A DNA stretch of 64,000 nucleotides, from positions 32,096,826 to 32,160,825 of the forward strand of contig OY726561.1 in assembly GCA_963383645.1 (NCBI GenBank), given 5' to 3'. The position numbers and the translations under genes were made by a program. Position 1 is the first letter of the stretch, and every line of letters starts with the position of its first letter. This DNA is from Muscardinus avellanarius. Lineage: Eukaryota; Chordata; Mammalia; Rodentia; Gliridae. Below, in pieces: positions 22,022 to 34,385 of this stretch. The notes under the pieces are model-generated. The model saw only the letters and a program-made list of their open reading frames with translations. It had not been told where the DNA came from and ran no database searches.

Positions 22022-22627
22022 ATCAATTAAAATTGCACATATTTATGGTATCAACATGTTTTGAAATATGCACACATTGTATAATTGCTAAATCAAGCTA
22101 ATTAAATATGTGCTTTTTATATATGCATACCCTATATTAATTCTATATGCTGTATTGAACAAAAGATCTCTTGTCTAACTGAAATTTTATGTCCTCTCAC
22201 CAACATCTCTCCAGTCCCCCAGCCCCATACACCCCAGTCTCTGCTAACCACTACTCTGCTCTTTACTTCTGAGTTTGCCTTTTTAGGTTGCATATGTAAG
22301 TGAGATCCTGCAGTATTTGCTTTTGTGTGGCTGGCTTACTTACTTAACATATAATGTCCTCCAGCTTCGTCCATTCACCCATGTTATAGTAAATGATAGG
22401 ATTTTCATTTTTAAGGCTAAATCATGTATCAAATTGTCTTTGTCCATTCATCCACCAGTGAATGCTCAGGTGGAGTCCATACCTCAGCTATTGGGAACAG
22501 ACACAATGAACTTGAGTGTGCATCTCCCTTCCACATACTGATTTCATTTCCTGTGTGCTTATATCCAGTAGTAGGATTGCTGAACCATATGGTACACTTC
22601 AGTGCACCAAACATTTCAATGAAGTAA
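22022..22627 (-). mobile_element. Old LINE-1 3' end, antisense
   Basis: Follows the antisense 3' UTR of older L1 subfamilies: 'aattgctaaatcaagctaat', 'ctctgctaaccactactctg', 'gtgtggctggcttacttact', 'aatgtcctccagcttcgtcc' and 'tccagtagtaggattgctga'. It lacks the lineage-specific tail of the other L1 copies, so it predates them. The short frames on both strands at 22317-22627 are not genes. Confidence 0.85.
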
Positions 22628-24097
22628 TAAATCCAAGAAAAAATAGTGGCGTTTAAATCAAACTAAGGGGGCAAGATTTTTTAGGGAGTTCTTTCTCCTC
22701 AGCCCTGGATCACCTAGAACAGGTCAGCGTTGTGTAGTGGCAGCGTTCTTAAAAATGGGTGTTTCTTCAAATTGACATTTACTAAAAGAACACTAGCAAA
22801 TGGGTATATTAAATGAAAGGTGCCCCGATACTGTAGCCCCTTTAGTTTTTAGAAACTATGAAGGGGGTAAATTCCTCAGTACACTAAGACTACAAAGATT
22901 TTATGTAACAGTCTCTAAATATTTTATCATTACTAATGGGATCTTAGTTTTAAAATAAGCACTGGACATGGGAAAATCATTAAGTAGGAGCAAAGTCTTA
23001 CACAATATAATATCTCATAAGTTTATACACATAGTTCCTCTATATAAACATTAAATGTGTGTGTATGTATAAGATGTAAAGAGGCAAAAACTACTGTTAG
23101 TTGTGTTTATATGAAACAAGTAATTTTATGATTACATTTCTTATTCTGTGTCACTTAGAATATTTCTTCTCACAGTTGTTGGACAACATGCTTAGACATT
23201 TTAAGAGCCTACAGATGTCATAATTAAACTTAGCAATCAGCCTAGAAATGAACATATAAATAACAAGAGATCACAAAGGTCAGAAATATGGCACAGCATA
23301 AACGTGGAATTCTCATGCTTGCTTTTAATGTAAAAAAATGCACGTTGCAGTTCCAAGCATGTCATTCTTTGCAAATGTTCACATGAAATATGAAAGAAAG
23401 AAAATTCTCTCCAAATGATTAATGTAACATTTTACAGGGGACATATGGATGTTCTTAAAATCATATGGGGGAAGGGGAAGTTACCTGGAATCAATTATGG
23501 GAAATTTGGCAAAATGAAAATGAAACAATCATTTTCTCTTTGTTATAATTACATTTGTTATGAGCTTTTTAAAATACCAAAGAGTAATACGAGAGTAATT
23601 TCAGTCAATGAGAATTAATCGTGTTCAAATAAGAACACGATAAAACAGATGCCCTCAGGTTTTGAAACTAATTCTGAAGGACAGATGTCAGTGTGTGCAG
23701 AGGAAAGCTTTAGGGCCTATGTTTTTTCTTCCCTGAAATTTACTCCTGGAATCCCTAAGTGATGTTGCTTCTCTCACATATTGTGTTCTTTGCAATCTGT
23801 GTCCATGCACATACTTCTCTGAGAGCAAAAATCACAGGATTGTTTGTTTACATGCTTACCCCAGAAGATGGTGGGTCTCCGAAAGCAGCGGTCTCTTATA
23901 ATACATGTTTGCATCTCCACTTATTTTCTGTATATCCATGATGAGCTTCCTATTTTTTATGCTAATAGCTCAGTTCTTGGAGTACACAGTAGATGATGAA
24001 TAGGAAATCAAAATTAAATGAATAAGTGAATAGATTAATACATCAAATTTGTACAGATACATTCTTATTTTTATTTAAGATTTTTTCAATTTAATTT
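22628..24097. other. Unique sequence
   Basis: No gene. Possible L2 3' end at 23850-24010 is listed separately. Confidence 0.5.
23850..24010 (+). repeat. Possible L2 3' end
   Basis: 'tctccgaaagcagcggtctc' followed by 'ctgtatatccatgatgagct' and 'acacagtagatgatgaatag' fits the L2 terminal pattern (agcagggac, tgtatccc, cacagtaggtgctcaata) at low identity. Confidence 0.3.
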
Positions 24098-24290
24098 TTT
24101 TTGGGTACTGAGGATGAACTCAGGGGAATTCTGCCTTTGAGCTATACTGTCAGCCCTTTCTTTTTGGAACAGGGTCTCTCTAGGTTGCTGAGAGTCTGGC
24201 TGAATTGGCAAGGCTGGTTTTGAACCTGCAATTCTCCTGTCCCAGCCTCCTGAATACTGGTATTTTGGAGTGTGCTAACACACTTGGTAG
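24098..24290 (-). repeat. B1-dID SINE, old copy
   Basis: Minus-strand dimer, ID block 'gaggatgaactcaggggaat', B1 end decayed ('gtgtgctaacacacttggta'). Confidence 0.8.
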
Positions 24291-24744
24291 CTCCATTTTA
24301 ATTATAACAGAATGTGAAAATTACTATTTTACATAGAGGTAAGATAATATTTTAGAACTTTCTTCATTAAAGATATATAATTTACTTTAGTGTAGGGACT
24401 GTGGTTTTGATTTAGAAAAATATTTAAATTACCATAATAGCATTTATATCTTTATATTCTACTTAAAATTAAGCCATGAATAGCAGTCAGATATTTATAA
24501 TGACTATGGAGCCATGTCCTGCCCTAAATGTAAATTAACTTTGCAGATAAAATTAGGCAAAAATCGGGAAAATGTAAAAGTCAGAATAATAGTTATTGAT
24601 TCTAGGGTAAATATTGATTTTAAATGAAAGTATAAATACATACATAGTATAAATATTAATTATAAAGTATATAACCTTCTGAGAAATCTAAAATTTTCTA
24701 ACCCTACTGAAACATTAAAATTTTTTAGGAGATTAGTTGCTCGA

Positions 24745-24883
24745 TAGGAAAGAAGAAGGAAAGGCTTACCCTGGAATGCAAAAATACACTTTGATGATGC
24801 ACAAGTCAGTATGGAAGTCTCATTGGCCAAATCCAGAAAAATGTTTTTTGTCTCATCCACTACAAAATATTTGCTGACCCCTG
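24745..24883 (-). mobile_element. hAT-Charlie non-autonomous element fragment (MER3/MER5-like)
   Basis: Read on the minus strand it begins with the hAT-type terminus 'caggggtcagcaaatatttt' and continues 'tctggatttggccaatgaga'. One end only. A related element lies at 49.4 kb. Exact subfamily not assigned. Confidence 0.55.
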
Positions 24884-25199
24884 TAAGATAAGCTTAAATT
24901 GTATTTGGATAGAAAATACTAGAGGTATAAACAAAGTAAGAATTTATCCAGAACATTTGTGATGCTCTTCTGTGCATAATCATGCATCACGTAACTCTAG
25001 GATTCTGCTGAGGAATGTGTTGAAAGACCATTTTAGTCTTGCCCCAAACCCTTAAAGTGTACATACACAAACTAAGATGACTGCTGCATTACCGGCAATG
25101 TAATCCTATGGAACCACTGTCATATGTGTGAAACATGGCTATGCATGCATAAATGTAACAACATTTACCTTTTACATAAAAGTTCGATTTAAAATCCAT

Positions 25200-25427
25200 T
25201 ACATGGTGGCACACACCTGTAATCCCAGTGCTTGGGACATTGAGACATAAGATTTTCAGGTTCAAAGACCGCCTCACCAGCCTCAGCAACCCAGTGAGAC
25301 CCTGTTTACAAACAAACAAACAAACAAACAGAATAAATAAATTAAATAAATAGACAGACAGATAAATGTGAAGAGGTATAACTGTGAGGTAGAATGCCCC
25401 TGGTTTCAACTCCTGATCTCACATAAA
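25200..25427 (+). repeat. B1-dID SINE with internal (AAAC)n and (TAAA)n
   Basis: B1 half 'gtggcacacacctgtaatcc'. The A-rich linker between halves has grown into AAAC units at 25307-25331 plus TAAA/GACA units. ID half 'gtagaatgcccctggtttca'. Confidence 0.85.
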
Positions 25428-25480
25428 AGGAAAGAAAGAAAGAAAGAAAGAAGGAAAGAAAGAGAAATAGAGATAGAAAG
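25425..25480. repeat. (GAAA)n microsatellite at a SINE tail
   Basis: Purine repeat extending the tail of the preceding SINE. Confidence 0.9.
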
Positions 25481-25485
25481 GTAAG

Positions 25486-26877
25486 AAATTAGTGGGCCAG
25501 TTATTTTTCCTGATTCCTATATGAGAAATTTGAGATGACAAATATTTATCAACAATATATGAATTCAATGCATACTGAATTTCAGCTAGAAAATAATAAT
25601 CATTGGTAATAGTTATTATCTAGATGTCCAGTATTAGATTTGTCTTTTTTTAGTCTTTCCTTTAGATTTTAGGATATAGTTATATATAAGTTGAACATTT
25701 AAGTATGACTACAAGTGGTCCATTTGGTCTTCACACATTTTTAAAGTTCTCATGTTCGGTGCCCCCTTCTTGTCCTGGCTTCATGCTTTTGCATTTTTCA
25801 AAGGCAAGCCACAATTTTGAATTACTTTTGTTCTTTGGATAATTTTATACTTCTTTTCGGTAGTTTGGGACCCTGAGTGAAAATATACTTTAAGTGATTT
25901 TGTCAACATTTACATTTTAAACTTAGCCAGTGTTTGACCTTGTATTTGAAGTTCAGGTTGAATGTGTTGAGAACTCACTAATCAGATTTCTTTATGACAC
26001 AGAAGAGAGAAGAAAAATCCTATTATTTTTTTGAGTAGCTATAATTCCTTTTGTGACTGTAGATATTTTTTGGTGCTAAGTGACAAAAGATAGGGCTGAT
26101 TCACATTGTCTCATGATCTCAAGAATATCTGAAGCAAAGACACCTGGAAAATGGGTTTTTAGGGAGGTAAAGAAGTAATTAGTGGGTTGCTCAAATATTT
26201 CACACAAAAACTCAGCACGGACTAATTTGCCTTGGGTCTTTTAGAAGATCTTATTTAGCTATGTATGTGGCCTTGTACACAAATATAATGAATGTAATGT
26301 AACCATTGGCTGACACATTACCTTGAGAATGTGCTTTCTGTGCAAGAACAAATATGAAAAATAGCATTATATCACAGCAGCGCAGCTAATCACTATGCCC
26401 AATGACCCATCAGTTGATCTTTTGAAGGAATTAAGGGAAATTCAAAAGAAAGATTATCATGTGCAAACAAAGAGAGCTTAGATATCTTGCCCACCGGCCT
26501 AAGGTCTCTTCATGATTCCTGCAGCATTTACTTTTTGTATCAGGAGTTAATTAAGGTGAAACATGAGGTAATTAGGGATAATCCTCATGGCCTCCTGCTG
26601 GCCAGTTGCCTCCTAGGCCATCAGCTAAACCAAAATATTTTCACAGTGTAAGACAGAAAAGAAGATTTTTGAAAAGTGATGTTTATGCTTATTTTAGCCA
26701 TGACTCTCAATCCTTTCAGGCTGTGAATATTTTTTAATATGGCCTTTGCACAAAAAAGTATAATGGATGATCAACTTCTTCCTTAGTTTTGATTTAAAAA
26801 GAAAAACAGAAATTTAATATATATTTGCTCAAAGTATTACAGGGTTACACTCCTTCATTTTATTTTTTTATTTTTTA
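25486..26877. other. Repeat-poor unique stretch
   Basis: No interspersed repeat is recognised in 1.4 kb. 26480-26660 is a candidate conserved element. Confidence 0.5.
26480..26660. promoter_or_regulatory. Candidate conserved noncoding element
   Basis: Contains closely spaced homeodomain-type cores ('gagttaattaaggtga' at 26543-26558 and 'gaggtaattagggataatcc' at 26565-26584) and a palindromic-leaning 'ggcctcctgctggccag'. This arrangement is typical of developmental enhancers. Conservation cannot be tested here. Confidence 0.3.
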
Positions 26878-27040
26878 CCTTTTTATATCGGTGCATTGTA
26901 GTCATACATCTTAATGCAGTACAAGATGGTAGAGGTATACATGCATATATCACTCATTAGCCCTTCCCTACTCCTCCCCATTCCCTAACCCTCCCTCCTT
27001 CTCATGTTTGTCTTGGTGATCATTTTATATATTTCTAACA
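26878..27040 (-). mobile_element. L1 3' terminal fragment, antisense
   Basis: 'ttatatcggtgcattgtagt' followed by 'catacatcttaatgcagtac' is the inverted form of the lineage-specific L1 tail at 6.4 and 9.8 kb. It then continues into the C-rich 3' UTR 'cctactcctccccattccct'. Confidence 0.75.
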
Positions 27041-28602
27041 GGTGCATGGAGATTTCTGATAGTGTAAATTTTTAGCTCTTATGGAAAGAGACACTCTTCC
27101 CAAGAAAAGTATATTTCTTATACACATTTATTAATGAATTATGTGTTTATAAGTATATCATAGTAATTGGAATGGGATAAAAATCTTTCTTTTATTTTGA
27201 GGTACATTCTAGATTTTACATTGCAACTAATGAGTCTTTTAGGTGGTAACAACTTTATTTTTCTTAAAATAAATATGTCTATGGGTGTTAAGTATACATA
27301 GATCTATAAGTTTTGTGTGAGTGTTTGTTCTTATTTATTTTTTCCACTTAAGAAAAGAATAAAAAGATTTACTATCCTGCACAAATTGAAAGAAAATGAT
27401 ATGTTCCTTTATAGACGGTGAACATCTAATTTACTAACCATTATAGAATCTGTACTTTTTTCAAATGCATTTTATTAGGACAAGATTTGACACCCCCTTG
27501 TTAGTTAAACAGCAAATTGCCAGCGTAATTTCCATGATATTAATAAAAAGAGGAGACTTGTAGAGGGAATAATTTCTTTCTATCATATTTGATAACATCC
27601 TATCAGGTCCCTGGATAAAAATCCTATTATTATTACAAATTTGATTTTCTGTTTGTTTTTCTAATTGCTATAGAAATTTTAGCTTTTATTTAACCTATGC
27701 TGATTTCTTTTCTATCACTTCAGACACACTTTCAAAATAACTGTTTGAGCTGTCACCTCAAATATATAGAGATGTACGTGACATAGTGTCTTTTATTAAG
27801 ATTAAAATTCTTTCTTCTAAGTAAACAAATAAAAAGTAAAAAAAATTGCAGGGTAATAAGTTACTAATTCATATCTTCAATTTCAGAATATGAAGTAGAT
27901 AATACTTACATTGGTACATGTGTGCCTAATCAGAAATTATTATTTTATAGTCAATTTCAAATTTTTCAAAAATTCCAGGGCTACTATTTTTTCCTTAATG
28001 AAAAAAGCTCATCAGTTTTATTCTATAGGCTTTAAAACTAGTGAAAATTGGGGGTAGCCTTTTTTGGTGTTTATTTAGTGAATCTCATATCAGTTTCTTC
28101 AAATGGAAGTAGGGCTTTTCTTCTGCAAAATTGCAAAGAGAGCATTTGCACCATGGCATTTAAGAATATATCAGATGAGATTTTCTATTGATCCCAGTGG
28201 CAGGGATGAGAACCCCATGAGAATGAATGAGCCGCCTTTATGAGGCTCCTTGTCATCAAGGATTTAGCTGTTTCATTTGCAGATTCCTGTAAATGTTCAC
28301 CAGATTCATGACCAGTAATTTTCACTGAAGAAGGACTGGACTCTGAGTAAGCAAATGACTCTTTGTCATTAATGGTTTTGAATAGCATTAAAAACGTTCG
28401 AGCAGCTCAATTGATTCTGATGAAGTTACAGAGCCCAACTGCAATGTGTCTCTTGCTAATATGTTCAATTATCAGGCCAAAGGGAAGATCAAAATGAGTA
28501 ATATGTAATCCACACACATATACCTACACTAATTTTTATCACACAGTTTTTCAGTATAAATATTTAAATTGAAATTTAGAGACATTCACAGAGAGAAGAG
28601 TA
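27041..28602. other. Unique AT-rich sequence
   Basis: No repeat or gene recognised. 28140-28445 is more complex, with retained CpGs ('gaatgagccgcctttatg', 'aaaacgttcgagcagctcaa') and a 67-codon minus frame (28185-28388) without known motifs. It could be a conserved noncoding element. Confidence 0.45.
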
Positions 28603-28638
28603 TACACACACACAAACACACACACACACACACACACA
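28603..28638. repeat. (CA)n microsatellite
   Basis: About 17 units with one interruption. Confidence 0.95.
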
Positions 28639-28998
28639 ACTAGAAACTATACAATTAAATTTATACCTGCTTATCTTCACTTCTTTAAGTGGGTTATCTT
28701 CTAAGTGATCAGTAAATTGCTTGTAATAATTAATTTACATGCCCTCTTAGAAATGCTAGCTGCCTAATGATTTTAAGTATCTACTAGTATCAGAATTGGT
28801 TCTGAATTAATATCAAATGAAGAATTCTTCAAAATTTGTCAGACATGACAGCTAAATGGGTTAATACACTTTTTTTCTGTGGAATCTACTTTTATATATG
28901 GAAGTTCTTGGTAGACATAATAATATTTAAATTCCCTGCCCTTAATGGCAGATTTCAGTTTCTAATATTCTTCTTCTTATTATTATTATTATTTATTT

Positions 28999-29204
28999 TT
29001 GCAGTACTGAGGATGGAACCCAAGGGCACTTTACCTCTGTGCTACATCCCCAGCCCTAATTTTTAGTCTTTTTACTTTTGAAACAAAGTTTCACTGAATT
29101 GCCAAGGGCCTCACTAAGTAGCTGAGGCTGACTGGGAATCGCAATCCTCTGGTCTCACTTTCCCAAATGCTGGGATTACAAGCGTGCACCACCATGCCCA
29201 ACTC
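28999..29204 (-). repeat. B1-dID SINE
   Basis: Minus-strand dimer preceded by a TTA repeat tail (28973-28999). ID block 'ggatggaacccaagggcact', B1 end 'gtgcaccaccatgcccaactc'. Confidence 0.9.
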
Positions 29205-30282
29205 TCTAATATTCTTATTATTAATAATACATTTTTAGCTAGCTATCAGAAAGAACAACTAAAATTCAGATTATTAGGCAGGTGACTGATAGCTCCCTAC
29301 CTCCCAGGCATATTTTTTATTTAAAAGAGAAGAGTCCATGAACTCACTTGGAAATCTGGCTGGTTGGGTTTCAGTCAGCTTGTAAAAGTACTTTCCAGGC
29401 AGTACTTACAGGATCCTTTGATTAAAGTTAGGTCAGCAACCAATGACATCTATAGGGCTAGGTCCTATTCCTGACAGAAGGACCAGGTGGTCACTGCCAC
29501 TCACACCAAAACTGTGCCTGGAGATTGATATCCAGAGAGTTCCCTGGGAACTTAATTGTTGGAAAACTCCTCATACAGAAGGGACAGAGCTGCTGAATGC
29601 TAGGCCAGGTTATCTCTAAGTGTGTTAATGATGTATGTGCCATAAGACACATACCACAAGACATATGCTCAATGCTGGGGTGCTTGCTAAAATAAAAAGA
29701 TCTCCAGGGCCCTCTCTTCTTAAAATGTGCCTTGTCAGATACTGTAGGAAGGATCCAAAGTTTGAACAATGACTAACTCTTCTAACTGCTACTTCTACAA
29801 TCCAAAAAAAGTGGTAAGAGTGGGAACTAAACCAAGATGTGTTTGTTCCTTGAACTCCCAAGCCCCAGGCATTCTCTGAACAGCCAAGCCCAAGGTTCTT
29901 GGAATTAAATATATGAAAGTCTTTGCAGAATGCTTTAGAGTCCCAGCTAAAAGGATTTATCTTCCCAAAAGCTTCCTATTCCATTTCTTGAGTATTTTTT
30001 GTTTACTCCAAAGGAGCTGCATAGGTCCTGCTGTATACTGCTCTTCCCTAGGGCACTGGGTTAATGAATTTGTGAATAGTTCCTTTTCTACCCTAGCTAA
30101 TGTGGCTGGGCATTTGGAAATGAGTTATTACAGAGGATTTTCTAAATTCTATTTATTTATTTAAAAAAATTAAAAATACTGAGCATAGACGTTGAGCCTT
30201 GGAGTTTCAGAAAGGAACAAAAGAGATCAAAATGTCTTTATGGAAATAGATATAGAAAATAAATAAAGCAAAAAGAAAACTT
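29205..30282. other. Unique sequence, moderately GC
   Basis: About 1.1 kb without a recognised repeat. Overlapping minus-strand frames at 29491-29769 and 29625-29861 (92 and 78 codons) share no recognisable domain. Could be an unlisted old LTR or unique DNA. Confidence 0.45.
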
Positions 30283-30494
30283 AGCTGAGTATGGTGGTAC
30301 ATGTTCCTAATCCCAGTACTTGGGAGGCTGAGACAGGAGGATTGTGGTTAGCTGACAGCCTCAGCTACTTAGTGAGGCCCTTTGCAACTTAGTGAGACCC
30401 TGTTTCAAAATAAAGAATAAAAAATAGGGCTAAAGGTATAGATTGGAAGTAAAATGCCCCTGGGTTCCATCCCCAGTACTGAAAAAAAAATAAA
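30283..30494 (+). repeat. B1-dID SINE
   Basis: Plus-strand dimer, 'gctgagtatggtggtacatg' to 'ccctgggttccatccccagt', A-rich tail. Confidence 0.9.
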
Positions 30495-30594
30495 TTATTA
30501 CATATACACATATATACACATGAAAATAAAGAAAACTTACTGTTTGGGGCAATAAAGTTACATGGCAAGAGAAAAAGCAGTAAAAGGAAAACAA

Positions 30595-30652
30595 AATGTG
30601 TGTGTGTATGTGTGTGTGAGCATGCCCACGTGTATGTGTGCACACACGTGCA
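30595..30652. repeat. (TG)n-rich tract with two CACGTG motifs
   Basis: Alternating purine-pyrimidine run containing CACGTG at 30627-30632 and 30645-30650. Discussed in findings. Confidence 0.7.
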
Positions 30653-31107
30653 GGCACCAAGGGGTTGCCAGCAGGTGCAGTTTTAAGTACCAAGGTGAGA
30701 AAAGATGACCATGAGAAAGTTATTTTGAATTAAAACTTATAAGAAAAAGACAAAACAAACAACTATGTATGTGAGAATAGTAATGGGGACAGAGAATGTT
30801 CTAGAAAGAGGGAACAAATGCAGAGGACCCAAGCTAGAAAAAGCAGGGAGGTAAATGTGAGTGGAACAGCCTGAGTGGGGGTCAGGCAGGCAGAGCAGGG
30901 TAACTTCCAGTGAGGGTAGAGAGCAGAGGCCAGGTTGAGTTTGTTTTTGGAACTTTTTTTTTATGCTTGAGACAGGGATTCACTGAAAGGATTGGAGGGA
31001 GATCATCAGTCTTACTAAAACATTCTTGGTATTTATTTGAGAATTTCTTAACTGGTGGCAAAACCTGGAAAAGGAGGATCAGTTCAATAATCTAGGTGAG
31101 AGTTAAC

Positions 31108-31200
31108 CAAGGGCAGGGGGGTAGCTCAGTGGTGGAACCGGAACCCTTGTTTACCATTTGTGAAGCCCAGAGTTGAGTCCTCAGTACCACAAAAACAGAA
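31108..31200 (+). repeat. Monomeric ID-type SINE
   Basis: Single tRNA-like unit 'gggggtagctcagtggtgga', 'aagcccagagttgagtcctc', ending 'agtaccacaaaaac', with no B1 half. Its A/B boxes show tRNA-Ala-like ancestry. Inserted in the L2. Confidence 0.75.
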
Positions 31201-31846
31201 AGCTAACCAAATGGAAGCCTTAAAGGTTGTGAGAAATGAATAAAATCTGGTATATTTGAAATAAAACCTATCAGGATTACTCATTTTATGTGAAGTTAGG
31301 ATGAAAAAGCCAAGAGTCAAAGATGACTCAAGATTTTTTTGATCTTACTGAAAGGTTGGAAGTATCACTTATGGAGATGGAAGACTTTGAAACATGTAAA
31401 ATTTATGTCATGTGCGTATTTGACATCTAAACACAGAGATCTCACCTAGATAGCTGAGTGTATGAGTCTTAAAGAGGTCTTGATCAGACATATAAATCTG
31501 GAATTGTACAATACGTGTAGTACTTAAAGTTGTGAGTTGATTGAACTACAGGTGCAGTATGTGGAGGCAGAACAGATAACAACACTGGGCTTTGGGAAAC
31601 TTTATTTTTAAAGGTTGAGGTGATAAAAGTGGTCCTACCAATGGACACTGTAAACAACCAAAACAGTTAGATGGCAGAGAGAAAATGCTAGGAGTGTGTC
31701 ATCCCATAGGTGAAGTTGAAGAAAAGATAGAACATTCCACTCTGTTATATACTACTGAAGGGTCATGGAAGATGAGCAGTAAGAAATGCCTATTGGAAAT
31801 AGCAATGTTGAGATCATTGGTCACCATTATTAAAAGCAATTTTGTT

Positions 31847-32069
31847 GCTAGGCATGCTGTCAATGGACATGGTAATTACAAGATTATACTTATAATCTCA
31901 GATTTGGGAGGCTGAGAGTGGAGGATCTTATGGGACACCCTCAGCTACATAGTGAGGCCCTTTGCAACTCAGTGAGACCCTGTTTTGTAATAAAAATATA
32001 TAAACAGGGATGGGGGGTATAGTTTTGAAGTAGGATTCCCCTGGATTCCATCCCCAGTACTGAAAAAAA
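31847..32069 (+). repeat. B1-dID SINE inside the L2
   Basis: Plus-strand dimer with an unusual expansion near its B1 5' end ('tgtcaatggacatggtaatt'). ID end 'ctggattccatccccagtac'. 'aaaagcaatt' before and 'aaaaagcaattatt' after suggest a target-site duplication around 'aaaagcaatt'. Confidence 0.85.
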
Positions 32070-32210
32070 GCAATTATTAGAATGGAAAGGGTGAAGTCTT
32101 TACTGCATGAGATTCAAGAGAGAATAGTGAAATTATAACAGCAAGTAGCAACATCTTTTCTATTTTCTTACAGCACAGGAATGGGGGGTATTCAGCAAGG
32201 ATGTTTTGGA

Positions 32211-33544
32211 TTTTGTTTTAAAAATAGGATACATAAAAGCATATTCATATGCTTATGGGACTCATCTAGTTAAGAGGGAACCGTTGATGAGAAGCATAGA
32301 AAAGGGGAAATTCCTGAAACAAAGTTCTTGAGCAGACCAGATGGGCGCTAGGCATGGTGGGAAAGTTACTGAATCTTGGGCATCCCCTGTCATGAGAGAA
32401 GGTAGATCATGGGCCAAATCTGTCATATGAGTAAAGAGTAAAGGAAACAATCATGTGTGAAAACACGGTACATTCATTTTTCACATTTGTGCTTGGGGGA
32501 AAAAAAAATGAGATCCCTGACTTACATTGTTTAGTAGAAGAACAATAACTGTGTTGAAAGAGAACAGATTTCCAGACAGTGCTGAGATCTGAGATAATGT
32601 ATTACATATGGCTCCTTTTATAACCAATTTATATAAATAGAAAATTCTTTTTCCAGTTTAGTTTCTTTACACAATGAAACAATGAGTGCTCATGAAGATG
32701 ATTAAGACCCCACCACTGCCTTCAGGGAGCTGCCTATCTGGTGAGGACAAGCTGAGAAGTATGCTGACCATATTTTCTAGATAAAAGTCAAGACTGATCA
32801 TCCCATCTACCACCTGACAACAAGAGAGAGAATGTTTGACATTAGGGCCATCCAGGAATGTTCAGGGCATATGTTCACCATTACTGTAATTAGTGTCAGA
32901 TGTTTATAAGTGCTGATACAGAGAAATAAACAGTGTTAGAAAACAGAAGAGCAAATTTTCAACTTTGCTGGAAAAGTATGAGGAAGCAAAATTAAAGCTT
33001 TGAAAACAAAAGAAGAGGACTGAATGAAAATTATGCTAATAAGTATGGACATTTTTCTGTAAATATGCAGGGTGACATAAATAGGTCTGCATTTTAGAAA
33101 GATAAATCAGGTACTTTTGTGGAGCAGAAACGGGTGAGATTTGGCGGTCAGTAGGATAGACCATTACCATGATGTGTCCTCTGCTACTGTAGACAGTATT
33201 ATTGCAGTATTGCAGTCTGTATTATTATATAGACTAATATAAGGAAGTGACATCCAGAATAAATATTGAAAAAGGGAGTGGATCTTAATTATTTTTTAGG
33301 GGAAGAAAACAATTTTTACACTGATTTGCAAAGTTAGAGAAATTGCAGCAATAATTAGGAGGTTTATGCATGGGATAAATGTTATATTTTAATGTCATTT
33401 GTCCAGATAAAGAACACCTGGTATGAACAATTTTGTTCAGGAGAAATGCAGATACTTTGAGTTTAGCTGTAAGATCAGGGATTTTTTAAATTTTTATTTA
33501 TTTTATTTATTTAGCTATTCAATTTTATTTACTTGATTAATTAT
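32211..33544. other. Unique sequence
   Basis: No repeats or genes are recognised in 1.3 kb. Short TA-rich and imperfect internal repeats occur near 33195-33230. Confidence 0.5.
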
Positions 33545-33750
33545 TTTTTTTTTCTTTTGCGGTGCTGGGGATTGAACCAAGGGGCATTCTACCTCTGAGC
33601 TACAGCCCCTATTTTTTATTCTTTATTTTGAAACAGGGCCTCACTATGTTGCAGAGGGCCTAAGTAGCTGAGGCTGGCCACGAACCTAAATCCTCCTGTC
33701 TCAGCCTCCTAAGTACTGGGATTACAAACCTGTAGCACCATGCTTGGTTA
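33545..33750 (-). repeat. B1-dID SINE
   Basis: Minus-strand dimer, ID block 'gggattgaaccaaggggcat', B1 end decayed ('ctgtagcaccatgcttggtt'). Confidence 0.9.
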
Positions 33751-34385
33751 GGGATGTCGTTGTTTTTTTTTAACACCTGCTTTTAATGGACACAGAGTTT
33801 ATAATTTGAAATCAAAATAAGATAAAGGAAATGATCAATATGTGAAATGAAAATGACAGGATAGACACTAAATTTTAAAAAACAAATTCACTTCATGCTT
33901 AGCAAAGTTAAGGTTTTCAGTATTTTTAGTGGAGTATAGCCACATTTTTAGTCTTAAAATACTTTTATAATTAGTAATATTTACCAGAAATGTTTTAATT
34001 TCTTCTTGCTATTATGTATTCATATTCAGTAAATTAATTGATAAATAAACCAATTAAAATGCAGAAAGACGCTTAGAAGAAAGTGAGAAATTAAGATACC
34101 ATGAAGAGAAGAAATAATAAAATTGAAACTATCCCTTTCCTATGGGATATGTGCCTAGTTTCCTACAGGTTATGTGCCTAGTAGGAAATACTTTGGAGTA
34201 TAGTTTTAAGATTTCCAAGAACTTCAATAAAAATACATAATAAATTCATCAAGCTCCCTTTTGTATCATCTAAATAATGAATTATATAACAACACTATTT
34301 ATTGAGAGAATAGCATGCCCTTTTGACAGTCCACAAGGACTCCATTGATTCTTACCTCTCTTCTTTATGAATTCAATATATTTAC
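33751..34385. other. AT-rich unique sequence
   Basis: Only a short tandem duplication around 'tatgtgcctagt' at 34147-34182 is seen. Confidence 0.5.

Larger units (their letters stand above)
30775..32210 (-). mobile_element. Ancient L2 LINE, interrupted by two SINEs
   Basis: Antisense L2 body in consensus order: 'gagggaacaaatgcagagga' (30810), 'ggatcagttcaataatctag' (31076), 'agagtcaaagatgactcaag' (31314), 'aaagaggtcttgatcagaca' (31470) and 'tgagatcattggtcaccatt' (31808). On the sense strand these encode the CR1/L2-type reverse transcriptase C-terminus, now fully decayed. An ID SINE (31108-31200) and a B1-dID SINE (31847-32069) interrupt it. Mammal-wide and inactive. Confidence 0.7.

Noticed and set aside
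21763..22026. 87-codon minus frame with a Thr-His repeat
   Set aside because: The repeat is the (GT)n microsatellite read in a shifted frame.
29491..29861. Overlapping minus-strand frames of 92 and 78 codons as a possible pseudogene
   Set aside because: I cannot match either to a protein family and no splice or poly(A) hallmark of a processed copy is visible.
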